Source: Paenibacillus terricola
Lineage (GTDB): Bacteria; Bacillota; Bacilli; Paenibacillales; Paenibacillaceae
DNA length: 64,000 nt
Assembly: GCF_014779765.1 (NCBI RefSeq)
Contig: NZ_JACXZA010000002.1
Location: 1 to 64,000 of the forward strand
Direction: 5' to 3'
The notes beneath the pieces are model-generated. The model had not been told where the DNA came from, searched no databases, and was given only the letters and a program-made list of their open reading frames with translations. Below are positions 1 to 8,241 of this stretch, in pieces (the stretch's first letter is position 1; each line of letters begins with the position of its first letter). The position numbers were made by a program, and so were the translations under genes.

Positions 1-120
1 CCTCCAAGATGAGATTTCCCAATTCGTAAGATCCCTGGAAGACGACCAGGTTGATAGGCTCGAGGTGGAAGCGCAGCAATGCGTGCAGCTGACGAGTACT
101 AATCGATCGAGGGCTTATCC
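1..120 (+). rRNA. 23S ribosomal RNA, 3' end (partial)
   Basis: The first about 120 bases match the conserved last part of bacterial 23S rRNA: the block ggttgatagg, then aagcgcagcaatgcg, then gagtactaatcga and the closing gggcttatcc. The gene enters from the left edge, so its 5' part is outside the window. A short hairpin (ttttggc / gccaaaa, about 125-142) follows. No 5S rRNA gene follows; tRNA-Thr is the next gene. The exact mature end is uncertain by a few bases. Confidence 0.93.
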
Positions 121-252
121 TAAGCGTTTTGGCGAATGCCAAAATCGCAACTTCGAAAGCAATACCTAAGCTAAAGTTTCAACATTCGCATCCAGTTTTG
201 AAGGTGTAACCTTCAAGGGTTTCTAGAATGACTTGTTCTAGCAGCCAAAAGA

Positions 253-397
253 GACTGATCAGCACCGAGAAGGTTGAATTGGATCGAAGGAGGAGCAACG
301 GAGTGTAGGCAAACCCTACATGAGTAGCGGACTTCGAGAGCCGGTTCAAGATTCGACGTCGAGTAAACTTCCTGAGTTTGCTTCGTGATCATCAGTC
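253..397 (+). repeat. Structured spacer element, copy 1
   Basis: This 145-nt stretch folds on paper into nested helices. The closing stem is gactgat (253-259) with atcagtc (391-397). Inside it are ttgaattgg (274-282) with ccggttcaa (341-349, two G-U pairs), tcgaag (284-289) with cttcga (332-337), and a terminal hairpin tgtagg / cctaca (304-309 and 315-320). It sits between the 23S end and the first tRNA-Thr. Upstream lie two more hairpins, one shared with copy 2 and one absent from it. Copy 2 differs in the closing stem by compensatory changes. The function is unknown to me; a processing signal or a mobile small repeat are both possible. Confidence 0.75.
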
Positions 398-403
398 GAC
401 TAT

Positions 404-479
<76 letters not shown>

Positions 480-527
480 TTTTTCTAAAGAAGTTTTGAA
501 GGTGTAACCTTTAAGTTGACCAAAAGA

Positions 528-671
528 GACCAATCAGCACCGAGAAGGTTGAATTGGATCGAAGAAGGAGCAACGGAGTGTAGGCAAACCCTACATGAGT
601 AGCGGACTTCGAGAGCCGGTTCAAGATTCGACGCCGAGTAAGCCTCTTGAGATACTTCGTGATCATTGGTC
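528..671 (+). repeat. Structured spacer element, copy 2
   Basis: Second copy of the element at 253-397, nearly identical inside but with a changed closing stem: gaccaat (528-534) pairs with attggtc (665-671). Relative to copy 1, two base pairs changed on both sides (T-A to C-G and G-C to A-T), so pairing is kept. It also precedes a tRNA-Thr. Element plus tRNA therefore form a tandem duplication with a period of about 276 bp. A short upstream hairpin present in copy 1 (ctagaa / ttctag) is missing here. Confidence 0.75.
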
Positions 672-679
672 GCAACTAT

Positions 680-755
<76 letters not shown>

Positions 756-768
756 TTTTCTAAACGAA

Positions 769-810
769 CATCCCGTTCTAAGACTTAACGTCTTGGGTCG
801 GGATTTTTTT
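769..810 (+). terminator. Rho-independent terminator of the rRNA-tRNA unit
   Basis: An atcccg / cgggat stem enclosing an inner aagac / gtctt stem, followed by a run of T. It lies 14 bases after the second tRNA-Thr. Confidence 0.85.
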
Positions 811-891
811 GTTGTTCACATCGTACTGTTAATTCCATTAAATATATGTTAGAGTTTTTATATACAAATTATGGAAGGAGAGTTGTTCTTT

Positions 892-1092
892 ATGGGGATA
901 GTGTTCATTCTGCTTGTTATTATTGGCATTGTGATACTGATCAAGCCTTCAATCCTATGGCAGGTAACGGAGAGCTGGAAATCGGATGGTGCTGAAAGAC
1001 CTTCGGATTTATATAAACTATCAACTCGTTTCGGTGGGATCATGATGTCGATAGCAGGGCTGAGCGGAGTTGTAGCGATATGGTTTCTATAA
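892..1092 (+). CDS. Small two-helix membrane protein (DUF6199-like)
   Basis: A 66-residue protein with two hydrophobic segments, one at the N-terminus (MGIVFILLVIIGIVILIK) and one at the C-terminus (IMMSIAGLSGVVAIWF). Between them is a short polar stretch with SILWQVTESWKSDGAERPS, a pattern I associate with the DUF6199 family of small Gram-positive membrane proteins. The start at 892 is preferred over the in-frame ATG at 871 because GGAAGGAG (873-880) lies 11 bases before it and would fall inside the longer form. No function is known. The next gene follows 16 bp later. Confidence 0.7.
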   Translation: MGIVFILLVIIGIVILIKPSILWQVTESWKSDGAERPSDLYKLSTRFGGIMMSIAGLSGVVAIWFL

Positions 1093-1108
1093 TGGAAAGG
1101 TTGGGGCG

Positions 1109-1534
1109 ATGCTGGTGACTGAATGTTTAGGATGTAGAATCGCAAATGGAAGGGTACCGAACCTGTATATTATTTATGATGACGAACTAATCACCTGTGT
1201 GCTCGATATCGCTCCATTTAATGAAAGGCATACATTAATTCTACCTAAGAAGCACTTTTTGGATGTTGAGGAATTAGATACCGAGACGGCCTATGCTGTA
1301 ATGGATGCCTCAAAGAAACTGTCTACTGTATTAAAACAACTGTTCAAGCCGGACGGCATTACGATTTGTCAAAATGGCGGTAACTTCAATGACCTGACGC
1401 ACTACCATATGCACCTGATCCCTAGATACGAAGGAGACGGGTTTACTTGGAGTGAACCGCTGCATCCACATGGCGCGGATCTGCGACTAGGTCAAACGAA
1501 AGAAAAGATAGTGCAAGTGCTGCATCATAAATAG
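1109..1534 (+). CDS. HIT family nucleotide hydrolase/transferase
   Basis: A 141-residue cytoplasmic protein of the histidine-triad superfamily. The catalytic motif HYHMHLIPR near residue 100 has the H-x-H-x-H pattern, and the upstream block FNERHTLILPKKHF is typical of the fold. HIT proteins hydrolyse or transfer nucleoside monophosphates, for example from aminoacyl-AMP or dinucleoside polyphosphates; the substrate here cannot be told. An N-terminal CLGC could bind metal, as in several HIT proteins. A strong terminator follows at 1549-1579, so the gene probably shares a transcript with the small membrane protein upstream. Confidence 0.9.
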   Translation: MLVTECLGCRIANGRVPNLYIIYDDELITCVLDIAPFNERHTLILPKKHFLDVEELDTETAYAVMDASKKLSTVLKQLFKPDGITICQNGGNFNDLTHYHMHLIPRYEGDGFTWSEPLHPHGADLRLGQTKEKIVQVLHHK

Positions 1535-1548
1535 AAGAAGTACAGAGG

Positions 1549-1579
1549 ATGCGGAAGCGATAGACGCTGCCGCATTTTT
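1549..1579 (+). terminator. Terminator after HIT gene
   Basis: Hairpin atgcgg / ccgcat with inner agcg / cgct, followed by TTTTTG; 14 bases after the HIT stop codon. Confidence 0.8.
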
Positions 1580-1704
1580 GTCTATGTTCCAATGTTAACC
1601 CTTATTCGATCAGTAATATCTATCATATTGCAGAAGGCCTGTACATACTTATAGAAGAGATAGTGTTAACACAACAATTCTCTAATATAAGGTGGTAGAC
1701 GAGA

Positions 1705-1959
1705 ATGGCCAAATCGAATCGCGGTCGGTCCGTTTGGAAGATGGAGAACAGATCGAGAGGCATCTGTCCGATATGTCGCGCAACAAGAGTTAAATTGCTG
1801 TATACCAAGAACAAATCGGACCGGACTCAAATCAAGGTTTGCAAAAAATGCTCCAATGCGGATGCCGGCAAGATTGAAGCGGCCATCGATACGAGCAAGG
1901 TCGCATATCGCCGGAAGCATCGGAGAGCTTTTGATCTTCAGTATAATAGCGGCAAATAA
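1705..1959 (+). CDS. Small zinc-ribbon protein, hypothetical
   Basis: An 84-residue, strongly basic protein. Two cysteine pairs, CPIC and CKKC, about 25 residues apart, form a likely zinc knuckle. The termini are rich in Lys and Arg (KSNRGR, YRRKHRRAF). The start at 1705 has AAGGTGG upstream. It resembles small ribosome- or nucleic-acid-associated zinc ribbons, but I do not recognise a named family. It stands alone between two terminators (1549-1579 and 1972-2002). Confidence 0.65.
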   Translation: MAKSNRGRSVWKMENRSRGICPICRATRVKLLYTKNKSDRTQIKVCKKCSNADAGKIEAAIDTSKVAYRRKHRRAFDLQYNSGK

Positions 1960-1971
1960 ATAGCTTTCCGA

Positions 1972-2002
1972 AGCCAGTCTACGAGAGAGACTGGTTTCTT
2001 TC
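1972..2002 (+). terminator. Terminator after zinc-ribbon gene
   Basis: Stem ccagtct (974-980 of this kilobase) with agactgg, loop of seven, followed by TTTCTTTCTG. Confidence 0.7.
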
Positions 2003-2065
2003 TGTTTCCTGCAGCAAGTATGCTGTATACTAGAATTACTTTAAGCGATAAGGGGAGAACTGCGA

Positions 2066-2689
2066 ATGAAGCTCGTGGATCATGCTGCAACGAAGCGTAA
2101 TGTAATCGCATTCACATTTGATGACGGACCCGATCCCATCTATACACCTCAAATTTTGTCGTTGTTCCGTGAAGTAGGCGGTCGAGCAACCTTCTATATG
2201 ATTGGCAGCCAGGTTGAAGCAAACCCGGATATTGCTCGAATGGTTCTGTCGGAAGGGCATGAGCTGGGCAATCATACGTATACGCATCCGAATCTAACGG
2301 AGCTGGATTCTTCAGCTATTATAAGTGAGCTTACGCGTACGGATCAGATCATCAAGCATGAGACGGGAGCTGTCGTACGAACATTCCGTCCGCCATACCT
2401 AGCGCATGACGAGAAGGTGGATGAAACAATCGCTGAACATTTCGGATACCCGTCGATCGGTGCGATGAACTTAAATTCGAACGACTGGAGCGATCCAGGT
2501 GTCGAGCATATCGTGGCGGAGTCGCAGGATTATATTTGTCCCGGTAATATACTGATTTTCCATGATGGCGGGAGTGACCGATCGCAGACGGTAGAGGCTG
2601 TCCGGCAGCTTATCCATATGGCGGCAGATCGCGGTTATCAGATGATTACGGTCAGCGAGTTGCTCCAGTTGGCGGCATGTGAGGCATAA
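2066..2689 (+). CDS. Polysaccharide deacetylase (NodB domain), copy A
   Basis: A 207-residue NodB-homology (CE4) metal-dependent deacetylase, removing N- or O-acetyl groups from glycans. All usual motifs are present: FTFDDGP near residue 17 (catalytic base and metal Asp), HTYTH (metal-binding His pair), RPPY, and a late LIFHDG. There is no signal peptide, so it is predicted cytoplasmic, which is unusual for peptidoglycan deacetylases. It is paralogous along its length to the gene at 2898-3518. The stop shares one base with the ATG of a broken AraC gene copy, so it is the first half of a duplicated two-gene cassette. Confidence 0.88.
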   Translation: MKLVDHAATKRNVIAFTFDDGPDPIYTPQILSLFREVGGRATFYMIGSQVEANPDIARMVLSEGHELGNHTYTHPNLTELDSSAIISELTRTDQIIKHETGAVVRTFRPPYLAHDEKVDETIAEHFGYPSIGAMNLNSNDWSDPGVEHIVAESQDYICPGNILIFHDGGSDRSQTVEAVRQLIHMAADRGYQMITVSELLQLAACEA

Positions 2690-2901
2690 TGGAATCCCCC
2701 AAGAGTCAGTTTGACCGGCGAGAGATATTTGGCAGCAATCCGGCGAGATTTATTTTTGGCGGACATTTTAACGAGAACGATCATTATCAAATGACACGGG
2801 AAACGGGAATGAATGACTGTCTGCTCGCCTGCACATTAGGCGGGGAAGGTATTTCCGAACACCTTAACTTAGATATGAGAAGGGATGAACTGCCCCAATG
2901 A
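2689..2901 (+). pseudogene. Truncated AraC regulator, broken duplicate
   Basis: Its first roughly 53 residues match the N-terminus of the intact AraC regulator at 3518-4327, including FGGHFNENDHYQMTR. After the shared GEG the match breaks because one T is missing relative to the intact copy (ggtatttcc versus ggttatttcc). Beyond a few more bases the similarity stops. The rest of the sensor domain and the whole DNA-binding domain are missing. The following deacetylase gene begins inside its last codons. It is best read as a scar of the tandem duplication, not a working regulator. Confidence 0.85.
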
Positions 2902-3518
2902 TACTTAATTGTGTTGAAACAACCAAACGAGTTGTCGCATTTACGTTCGACGATGGTCCTGACGTCAACTATACGCCGCAAATTCTGGACCTGTTCAGAG
3001 AGATCGGCGGCAAAGCTACCTTCTTCATGATTGGAAATCAAGTGAAAGCTAATCCGGAGCTTGCTAGGAGAGCGCTCGCCGAAGGCCATGAGATCGGTAA
3101 TCATACGAATACACATCCGAATTTGACGGATCTTTCCCCAGATGAGGTTATACGAGAGCTGTCGATCGCCGCTCAAAATATTAAAGAGGTAACAGGCATT
3201 GAGGTCCGCACATTCCGTCCGCCCTATTTTGGCTATAACGAAACGGTTCATTCTATTGTTACGGACAAGTTCGGTTATCCTGCAATCGGTGCTATGAATA
3301 TGAATGCGACCGATTGGAGTAACCCGGGAGTCGAGCATATTGTAGAGCATTCAGTTGATCATCTATCGGCAGGAAGCATTCTTATCTTTCATGACGGTTG
3401 GGGGGACCGCTCGCAGACGGTAGAGGCAGTCCGCCAACTTATCCATATGGCAGCAGATCGTGGATATCAGATGGTTACAGTTAGCGAGCTGCTCCAATTG
3501 GCGGCATGTGAGGTGTAA
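2898..3518 (+). CDS. Polysaccharide deacetylase (NodB domain), copy B
   Basis: A 206-residue paralogue of the 2066-2689 gene with the same motif set: FTFDDGPD, HTNTHPNLT, FRPPYF, ILIFHDGW. No signal peptide is visible. The last 30 residues are almost identical to copy A, suggesting recent duplication or conversion at that end. The TAA stop overlaps the ATG of the AraC regulator by one base (TAATG), implying translational coupling. The substrate is unknown; a cytoplasmic CE4 protein next to a cupin-type AraC sensor points to deacetylation of an imported oligosaccharide (inference). Confidence 0.88.
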   Translation: MILNCVETTKRVVAFTFDDGPDVNYTPQILDLFREIGGKATFFMIGNQVKANPELARRALAEGHEIGNHTNTHPNLTDLSPDEVIRELSIAAQNIKEVTGIEVRTFRPPYFGYNETVHSIVTDKFGYPAIGAMNMNATDWSNPGVEHIVEHSVDHLSAGSILIFHDGWGDRSQTVEAVRQLIHMAADRGYQMVTVSELLQLAACEV

Positions 3519-4327
3519 TGCAACCACCCATGAATCAGTTTGACCGGCCAGAGCAATATGGCAGCAAGCCAGTGGGATCGATTTTTGGCGGACATTTCAA
3601 TGAGAACGATCATTATCAAATGACACGGGCAACGGGCATGGATGATTGGCTGCTCGCCTACACATTAGACGGAGAAGGTTATTTCCGGACGCCTGCAGGA
3701 GAGAAACAGGTTGGCGAAGGTACGCTGTCGCTTCTTCGTGCAGGTGTACCGCACACCTATGGTACAGTGGCAGGCCATAGCTGGAATTTCATGTGGGTGC
3801 ATTGTCATCGGATTCCTGAATTCCGCTATTTGCCGCAGGAAGAGGTGCTTGTTCACTCGCTTCCTGAAGGAGAGCTTAGGGACCGCGTGCATCAAGCATT
3901 CCGAAGCATGCTCCACGACTCAAGAGAACGAAGCAGCTATTGGGAGCAGCTGTGCAGCAATGCCCTGCAGGAGATTATTCTGCTTATTGCTAGACGGACA
4001 GATCGTGTGCTCGATCCTCGGATCGAACAGACGCTGCAGCATTTGTCCAGCCATATGATAGAACCGCTGCGAATCGATGAATTGGCAACTGCTGTTAACT
4101 TATCGGCCTCGCGGTTGTCACATTTGTTCAAGGAGCAGACAGGTACGACGATGATTGAACATTTGAACCGTATGCGGATTGAACAGGCAGCGTTGCTGCT
4201 CAAGCACTCCGGACGTAATGCGACCGAAGCTGCGCTTGATGTTGGATTTAATAACTACAACCATTTTGCAGAGCTGTTCCGGCGGCATTATGGGGTTAGT
4301 CCTAGCAAATATGAGTCGCATTTTTAG
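3518..4327 (+). CDS. AraC family transcriptional regulator
   Basis: A 269-residue regulator with an N-terminal cupin-like ligand domain (about 1-150) and a C-terminal double helix-turn-helix (about 170-269). The first HTH is around LATAVNLSASRLSHLFKEQ and the second around AALDVGFNNYNHFAELFRR, ending in the usual GVSPSKY. It is coupled by a one-base overlap to the deacetylase upstream and ends at a strong terminator. It probably controls this cassette in response to a sugar. The broken copy at 2689-2901 is its paralogue. Confidence 0.9.
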   Translation: MQPPMNQFDRPEQYGSKPVGSIFGGHFNENDHYQMTRATGMDDWLLAYTLDGEGYFRTPAGEKQVGEGTLSLLRAGVPHTYGTVAGHSWNFMWVHCHRIPEFRYLPQEEVLVHSLPEGELRDRVHQAFRSMLHDSRERSSYWEQLCSNALQEIILLIARRTDRVLDPRIEQTLQHLSSHMIEPLRIDELATAVNLSASRLSHLFKEQTGTTMIEHLNRMRIEQAALLLKHSGRNATEAALDVGFNNYNHFAELFRRHYGVSPSKYESHF

Positions 4328-4328
4328 C

Positions 4329-4356
4329 ACCGGCCGTTTATCGGTCGGTTTTTTTG
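4329..4356 (+). terminator. Terminator after AraC gene
   Basis: Perfect-looking stem accggccg / cggtcggt (one G-U pair), loop of five, then TTTTTTTG; directly after the stop codon. Confidence 0.9.
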
Positions 4357-4426
4357 TTTCAAAAAATGGAAGATTATATTAATATAGATTAATATCATTT
4401 CACGGTTATTTCGTACGGAAGGAGCA

Positions 4427-5107
4427 TTGAACAATATAATGGGCAATTGGCTGATTTCAGCATTACTGCGTACGTTGTTCCACTCAGCTCCAACCATTCA
4501 ATTAACGGAAGAGGAGCGTCGCTCGTTTGACCGTCTTTACGAGGAGGGATGCGCGAGACCGGATCGGACGATTCAATATGAACTAAGCGCACCGAAATAC
4601 AAGTTTCTCGCTCATATCGCGCAGACGCGAGGCGTTATTTTTCATGGCTCCAACAATACGGAGATCGATCAGTTCGAACCACGTCGGCAGACGTTGTTCA
4701 ACAATGAGCTTGTCACAGCAGTGTTCGGGACGACGGATCCAATCTGGCCAATCTTCTATGCCGTGTTCCGGCGAGCGGCGCTGATCGGCAACTTCCGTAA
4801 TGGAGCGGTATCAGCAGGCGGGCGCGGGAAGGTGTACCATTTCTATTCGCTGACGAAAGCGACGAAGCTCAATGATCCATGGACGAACGGAACCGTCTAT
4901 CTGCTGCCGCCGAGTCAGTTTAAGCCATCTGTATCGAGCGGGGGCGTATCCTTCGACGAATGGACGAACGAGATGCTTGTTGAGCCCATTGCGAAGCTGC
5001 CAGTCGAGCCGGACGATTTTCCATTCCGCGATAAAGTAGGAACGCATCTAGCGAGTGAGTCTCTTGGACGAACATGGCTTTTGTACAAAATACGATCGTG
5101 GAGGTAG
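4427..5107 (+). CDS. Conserved hypothetical protein, possible ADP-ribosyltransferase-like fold
   Basis: A 226-residue soluble protein I cannot name. The block GVIFHGSNN near residue 68, followed by FEPRR and then AVFGTTDPIWPIFYAVFRR, recalls the order seen in ART/RNA-phosphotransferase-like folds (H-G near strand 1, then an AT-D-P segment), but no catalytic glutamate motif is certain. The start is ambiguous: TTG at 4427 is only two bases after GGAAGGAG, while ATG at 4439 is 14 bases away; neither spacing is ideal. It lies four bases before the nucleotidyltransferase gene, suggesting an operon. Confidence 0.6.
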   Translation: MNNIMGNWLISALLRTLFHSAPTIQLTEEERRSFDRLYEEGCARPDRTIQYELSAPKYKFLAHIAQTRGVIFHGSNNTEIDQFEPRRQTLFNNELVTAVFGTTDPIWPIFYAVFRRAALIGNFRNGAVSAGGRGKVYHFYSLTKATKLNDPWTNGTVYLLPPSQFKPSVSSGGVSFDEWTNEMLVEPIAKLPVEPDDFPFRDKVGTHLASESLGRTWLLYKIRSWR

Positions 5108-5110
5108 CAG

Positions 5111-5689
5111 ATGCACTTCTCTGTAGACCATATAGAATCGGAATTAGAGACTCAGCTTAAACAAATTATTCATCGTCATACAGGCATTATGCGCGATCTT
5201 AGGCTAGTTCGCTCCCACGGGCTTCCAGATTGGTACATCGCTGCTGGCTACATTCGAAGCGCTGTGTGGGACGAACTTCACGGTTTCGAACCTCGTGATC
5301 GACATGATGATATTGACGTCATATACTACGATCCATCCGATTGCTCTGAAGCTGTAGAGAAAGAGCTCGAACAAGCATTGAAGCAGCAGACGGGAAATCC
5401 CAAATGGTCGGTCAAAAATCAAGCACGCATGCACATTCGCAATGGCGATGCGCCTTATGAATCATCAGCGGATGCGATGAGCTTATGGCCGGAGACGGCA
5501 ACGGGTATCGGGGTTCGATTGGATGATGAAGCCGAACTGCAGATTGCTGCTCCGTACGGACTTGATGATCTATTCAATATGGTGCTTCGCCGAAGTCCCC
5601 GATTCGAGAATCGCGAGTATTATCTGCAGCGTATGCGCACGAAACAGTGGCACCTTAGCTGGCCTAAGCTTCAAGTAATCGAAGACTGA
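5111..5689 (+). CDS. Nucleotidyltransferase family protein (DUF925-like)
   Basis: A 192-residue protein of the minimal nucleotidyltransferase type. AAGYIRSAVWDELHG near residue 40 is followed by RHDDIDVIYYD, where the Asp-x-Asp pair would hold the catalytic metals; the later LWPETATGIGVRL is also typical of the DUF925 group. Members are small cytoplasmic proteins of unknown substrate, often annotated as hypothetical. The start ATG at 5111 lies four bases after the upstream stop, and an acetyltransferase gene follows, so the three are probably co-transcribed. Confidence 0.8.
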   Translation: MHFSVDHIESELETQLKQIIHRHTGIMRDLRLVRSHGLPDWYIAAGYIRSAVWDELHGFEPRDRHDDIDVIYYDPSDCSEAVEKELEQALKQQTGNPKWSVKNQARMHIRNGDAPYESSADAMSLWPETATGIGVRLDDEAELQIAAPYGLDDLFNMVLRRSPRFENREYYLQRMRTKQWHLSWPKLQVIED

Positions 5690-5715
5690 ACATTGTGAAG
5701 GAGGCCGAAACCTCA

Positions 5716-6165
5716 ATGGAGCCAATCATTCGGAAGATTCAAGCGCGTGAACTAGAAGATTTGCTTCAATTATATAACGATCTGCACAAGCACGATGTGC
5801 CGCTGGAGCGTGGAGCGAGGCTTAACGAACAATGGGAGAGAATGCTGGCTAACCCGGGTTTGGAGATTTGGGTCGTTGAGTCAGAAGGCAAGCTGGCCGC
5901 TTCCTGCACGCTTGTGATCGTTGACAATTTGACTCGGGGCGGAAGACCGTATGCCCTGATCGAAAACGTTGTAACGCGATCAGATGAACGGCGGCGCGGC
6001 TTCGGTCATGCGGTTCTCCGACAAGCGATCGAATCAGCTCGTTTGCAAGGGTGTTACAAGGTGATGCTGATGACTGGCTCGAAGAGTGAAGAGGTTCTTC
6101 GATTTTATGAAGGTGCCGGCTTCGTGAAAGGAGTGAAGACCGGTTTTATCGTTAATCTCGATTAG
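5716..6165 (+). CDS. GNAT family N-acetyltransferase
   Basis: A 149-residue GNAT acetyltransferase, using acetyl-CoA to modify an amine on an unknown substrate. The acetyl-CoA loop is seen in RSDERRRGFGHAVLRQAIE (R-x-x-G-x-G/A), with ENVVTRSDERRRG before it and the C-terminal strand YEGAGFVKGVKTGF. The ATG at 5716 is chosen over an in-frame GTG at 5695 because AAGGAGG (5698-5704) lies 11 bases before it. Confidence 0.88.
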   Translation: MEPIIRKIQARELEDLLQLYNDLHKHDVPLERGARLNEQWERMLANPGLEIWVVESEGKLAASCTLVIVDNLTRGGRPYALIENVVTRSDERRRGFGHAVLRQAIESARLQGCYKVMLMTGSKSEEVLRFYEGAGFVKGVKTGFIVNLD

Positions 6166-6228
6166 CCATCGTACATAGCAAAAGGAACCAATGCGATCAC
6201 GAAGCTTACCTAAGGAGCGGAGAAGACG

Positions 6229-6585
6229 ATGCCTGCGTTAGTGGAAAGCAACATTATCGGCGTCATGGTATATGTGAAGCAATTGAAGGAAGCAAGCGAT
6301 TGGTACTGCAGCAAGCTGGGCTTTGAGCTTGGCGCATATGAAGAAGACGATTTCGCAGAGCTTATGATTGACGATAGCTATGTCATGCACCTGTTTCGCG
6401 ACGATAATTGCATGCCTTATGCTAGAGCCGCCTTCACCTTCAGTACAGATAATATCGCGTATACACATGGGGTATTGAAACGAAGAGGTGTCCAGGTGGA
6501 GCCGATTCTGACCTATAGCGACGACCATCAATCCTTCGTCTTCCGTGATTGTGAAGGAAACGCGCTGATGGTTTCACAATTCTAG
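6229..6585 (+). CDS. VOC family protein (glyoxalase/bleomycin-resistance fold)
   Basis: A 118-residue protein with one paired beta-alpha-beta-beta-beta domain. GVMVYVKQLKEASDWYCSKLGFELG at the start and FVFRDCEGNALMVSQF at the end are the usual edges of this fold. The family includes glyoxalase I, extradiol dioxygenases and drug-binding proteins, so no substrate can be named. AAGGAG precedes the ATG by 12 bases. Confidence 0.82.
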   Translation: MPALVESNIIGVMVYVKQLKEASDWYCSKLGFELGAYEEDDFAELMIDDSYVMHLFRDDNCMPYARAAFTFSTDNIAYTHGVLKRRGVQVEPILTYSDDHQSFVFRDCEGNALMVSQF

Positions 6586-6652
6586 AACGGTCTACGTTTC
6601 TTCATTTGCACAATGAAATCTTTTATCTGAGATTAAGGAAGGTGTTTCTATT

Positions 6653-7324
6653 ATGCGTTACAATCATATTCTATTCGACTTGGATGGTACGCTTACCGAT
6701 CCTGGTGTTGGCATTACGAAGTCGGTTCAGTATGCGCTCCGTAAGTTCGGCATCGAGGAGGACTGCGATGCTTTAAAGTCGTTCATAGGTCCTCCGCTGC
6801 AGGTTTCGTTCCGTGAGAGATACGGCTTCTCCGAGGAACAGGTAACGGAGGCGATTGCCTATTACCGAGAGTACTTCAGCGAACATGGTATCTTTGAGAA
6901 CGATCTGTATCCTTCCATGAAAGAGTCGTTAGAAACGTTGATAGAGGCAGGCTGCACGCTGCATGTTGCTACGTCGAAGCCGACTGTTTTCGCCGAGCGA
7001 ATTCTCCATCACTTTGATATTAACTCATGCTTTAAATCAGTGGCTGGAAGTTTCTTGGATGGCACACGGTCGGATAAATCCGAAATTATTGCGCATGTTC
7101 TGCAAGATCAGGGGATTGCTGCAGTAGACGCAATTATGATCGGAGACCGCAAGCATGACCTCATCGGCGCTTCGAATAATCAGGTTGCATCGATTGGTGT
7201 TGCATATGGATATGGGTCATTGGAGGAGCTAACTGCCTGCGAACCCACTACTATAGTGAACGACGTGCGAGAATTGGTCGAATGGCTTGTTAAGCCAACG
7301 AGTAAGCTTGTCCCGCAGAGATGA
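6653..7324 (+). CDS. HAD family hydrolase (phosphoglycolate phosphatase/nucleotidase-like)
   Basis: A 223-residue HAD phosphatase with a C1 cap. Motif I is FDLDGTLTD (nucleophile Asp at residue 9), motif II is VATSKP, and motif IV is MIGDRKHDLIGA. The sequence GVGITKSVQYAL after motif I is characteristic of the Gph/5'-nucleotidase-like subgroup that cleaves small phosphate esters. The ribosome site is AAGGAAGG. The phosphoesterase gene follows 30 bp later. Confidence 0.88.
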   Translation: MRYNHILFDLDGTLTDPGVGITKSVQYALRKFGIEEDCDALKSFIGPPLQVSFRERYGFSEEQVTEAIAYYREYFSEHGIFENDLYPSMKESLETLIEAGCTLHVATSKPTVFAERILHHFDINSCFKSVAGSFLDGTRSDKSEIIAHVLQDQGIAAVDAIMIGDRKHDLIGASNNQVASIGVAYGYGSLEELTACEPTTIVNDVRELVEWLVKPTSKLVPQR

Positions 7325-7354
7325 AAGTTTGAGAAGCAGAAGGGAGCTCCAGCT

Positions 7355-8101
7355 ATGCAGCGTGTAATAGCCATTAGTGACATCCACGGATGTGTGGATG
7401 AGATGAATGAACTGCTGGCCAGAATGAAATATGCGCCTACTCGTGACCGGCTTATTCTGCTCGGGGATTATGTTGACCGTGGGCCGGACTCGCGTGGTAC
7501 AGTAAAGCGTGTCATGGAGCTTGTTCGTGATGGTGCGATCGCATTGCGAGGCAATCATGATCAGCGTCTCGTTGATCTTGCAGAAGTTGGCGATGCCCAG
7601 ACGATTCATAAGTTTCTTACACACGGCGGTCTTGCAACGGCGTCCAGCTACTTAGGGGAAACAATTGATCTGTCAGAGTGGATTGCCGGACAAGATGTTT
7701 GTCTGCATAATATCGAACGGCTTCGCCAACTGCTGAATGGCGAGTTCGCGGATCATATCGCTTTCCTGAGGGAACTGCCATTGTTCGCGGAGGACGAACG
7801 TCATCTCTACGTGCACGCTGGTATTCATCCTGACTATCGGGACAACTGGAAATCGCAGCCAGACCATGAATTCATGTATGTGAAAGAAGCATTCTGGCGC
7901 AAACCGACAGGGTTGGATCGTAAAGTTCTGTTCGGTCATACAAGAGCAGTTGAGCTGCACGGTGTACCATCTGTCTGGTTCTCCAGCGATAAAATAGGAA
8001 TCGATGGCGGCTGCGCTTACGGCCAGCAATTGAATGGAATTGAAATATCAAATAGCGGTTATGCGGTCTGGAATGTTCCTTCTTATCGTCAACAGATGTA
8101 G
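7355..8101 (+). CDS. Metallophosphoesterase, PPP-type serine/threonine phosphatase-like
   Basis: A 248-residue calcineurin-like phosphoesterase. The dinuclear-metal motifs are ISDIHG (residues 5-10), LGDYVDRG, RGNHD, LYVHAGIHP, and FGHTRAVE. This motif series matches the bacterial PrpA/ApaH-like branch, which dephosphorylates proteins or cleaves Ap4A. It is predicted cytoplasmic. The ribosome site is AAGGGAG. Confidence 0.88.
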   Translation: MQRVIAISDIHGCVDEMNELLARMKYAPTRDRLILLGDYVDRGPDSRGTVKRVMELVRDGAIALRGNHDQRLVDLAEVGDAQTIHKFLTHGGLATASSYLGETIDLSEWIAGQDVCLHNIERLRQLLNGEFADHIAFLRELPLFAEDERHLYVHAGIHPDYRDNWKSQPDHEFMYVKEAFWRKPTGLDRKVLFGHTRAVELHGVPSVWFSSDKIGIDGGCAYGQQLNGIEISNSGYAVWNVPSYRQQM

Positions 8102-8241
8102 ACTCTACAGCGTTGTCACAATTCTTTAGCAAAAATTTATCCGTCTCTGCCTGCTTGATCGTTTAGACTGAAATTAATAGGTATTTATACCTGTTGGACA
8201 GTTAAGCTATCACAGGTGAATTGGAAGGGCGGAACAGCGTC

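Noticed and set aside
119..403. 5S rRNA gene in the spacer
   Set aside because: Nothing resembles 5S; the spacer is made of hairpins and the duplicated element.
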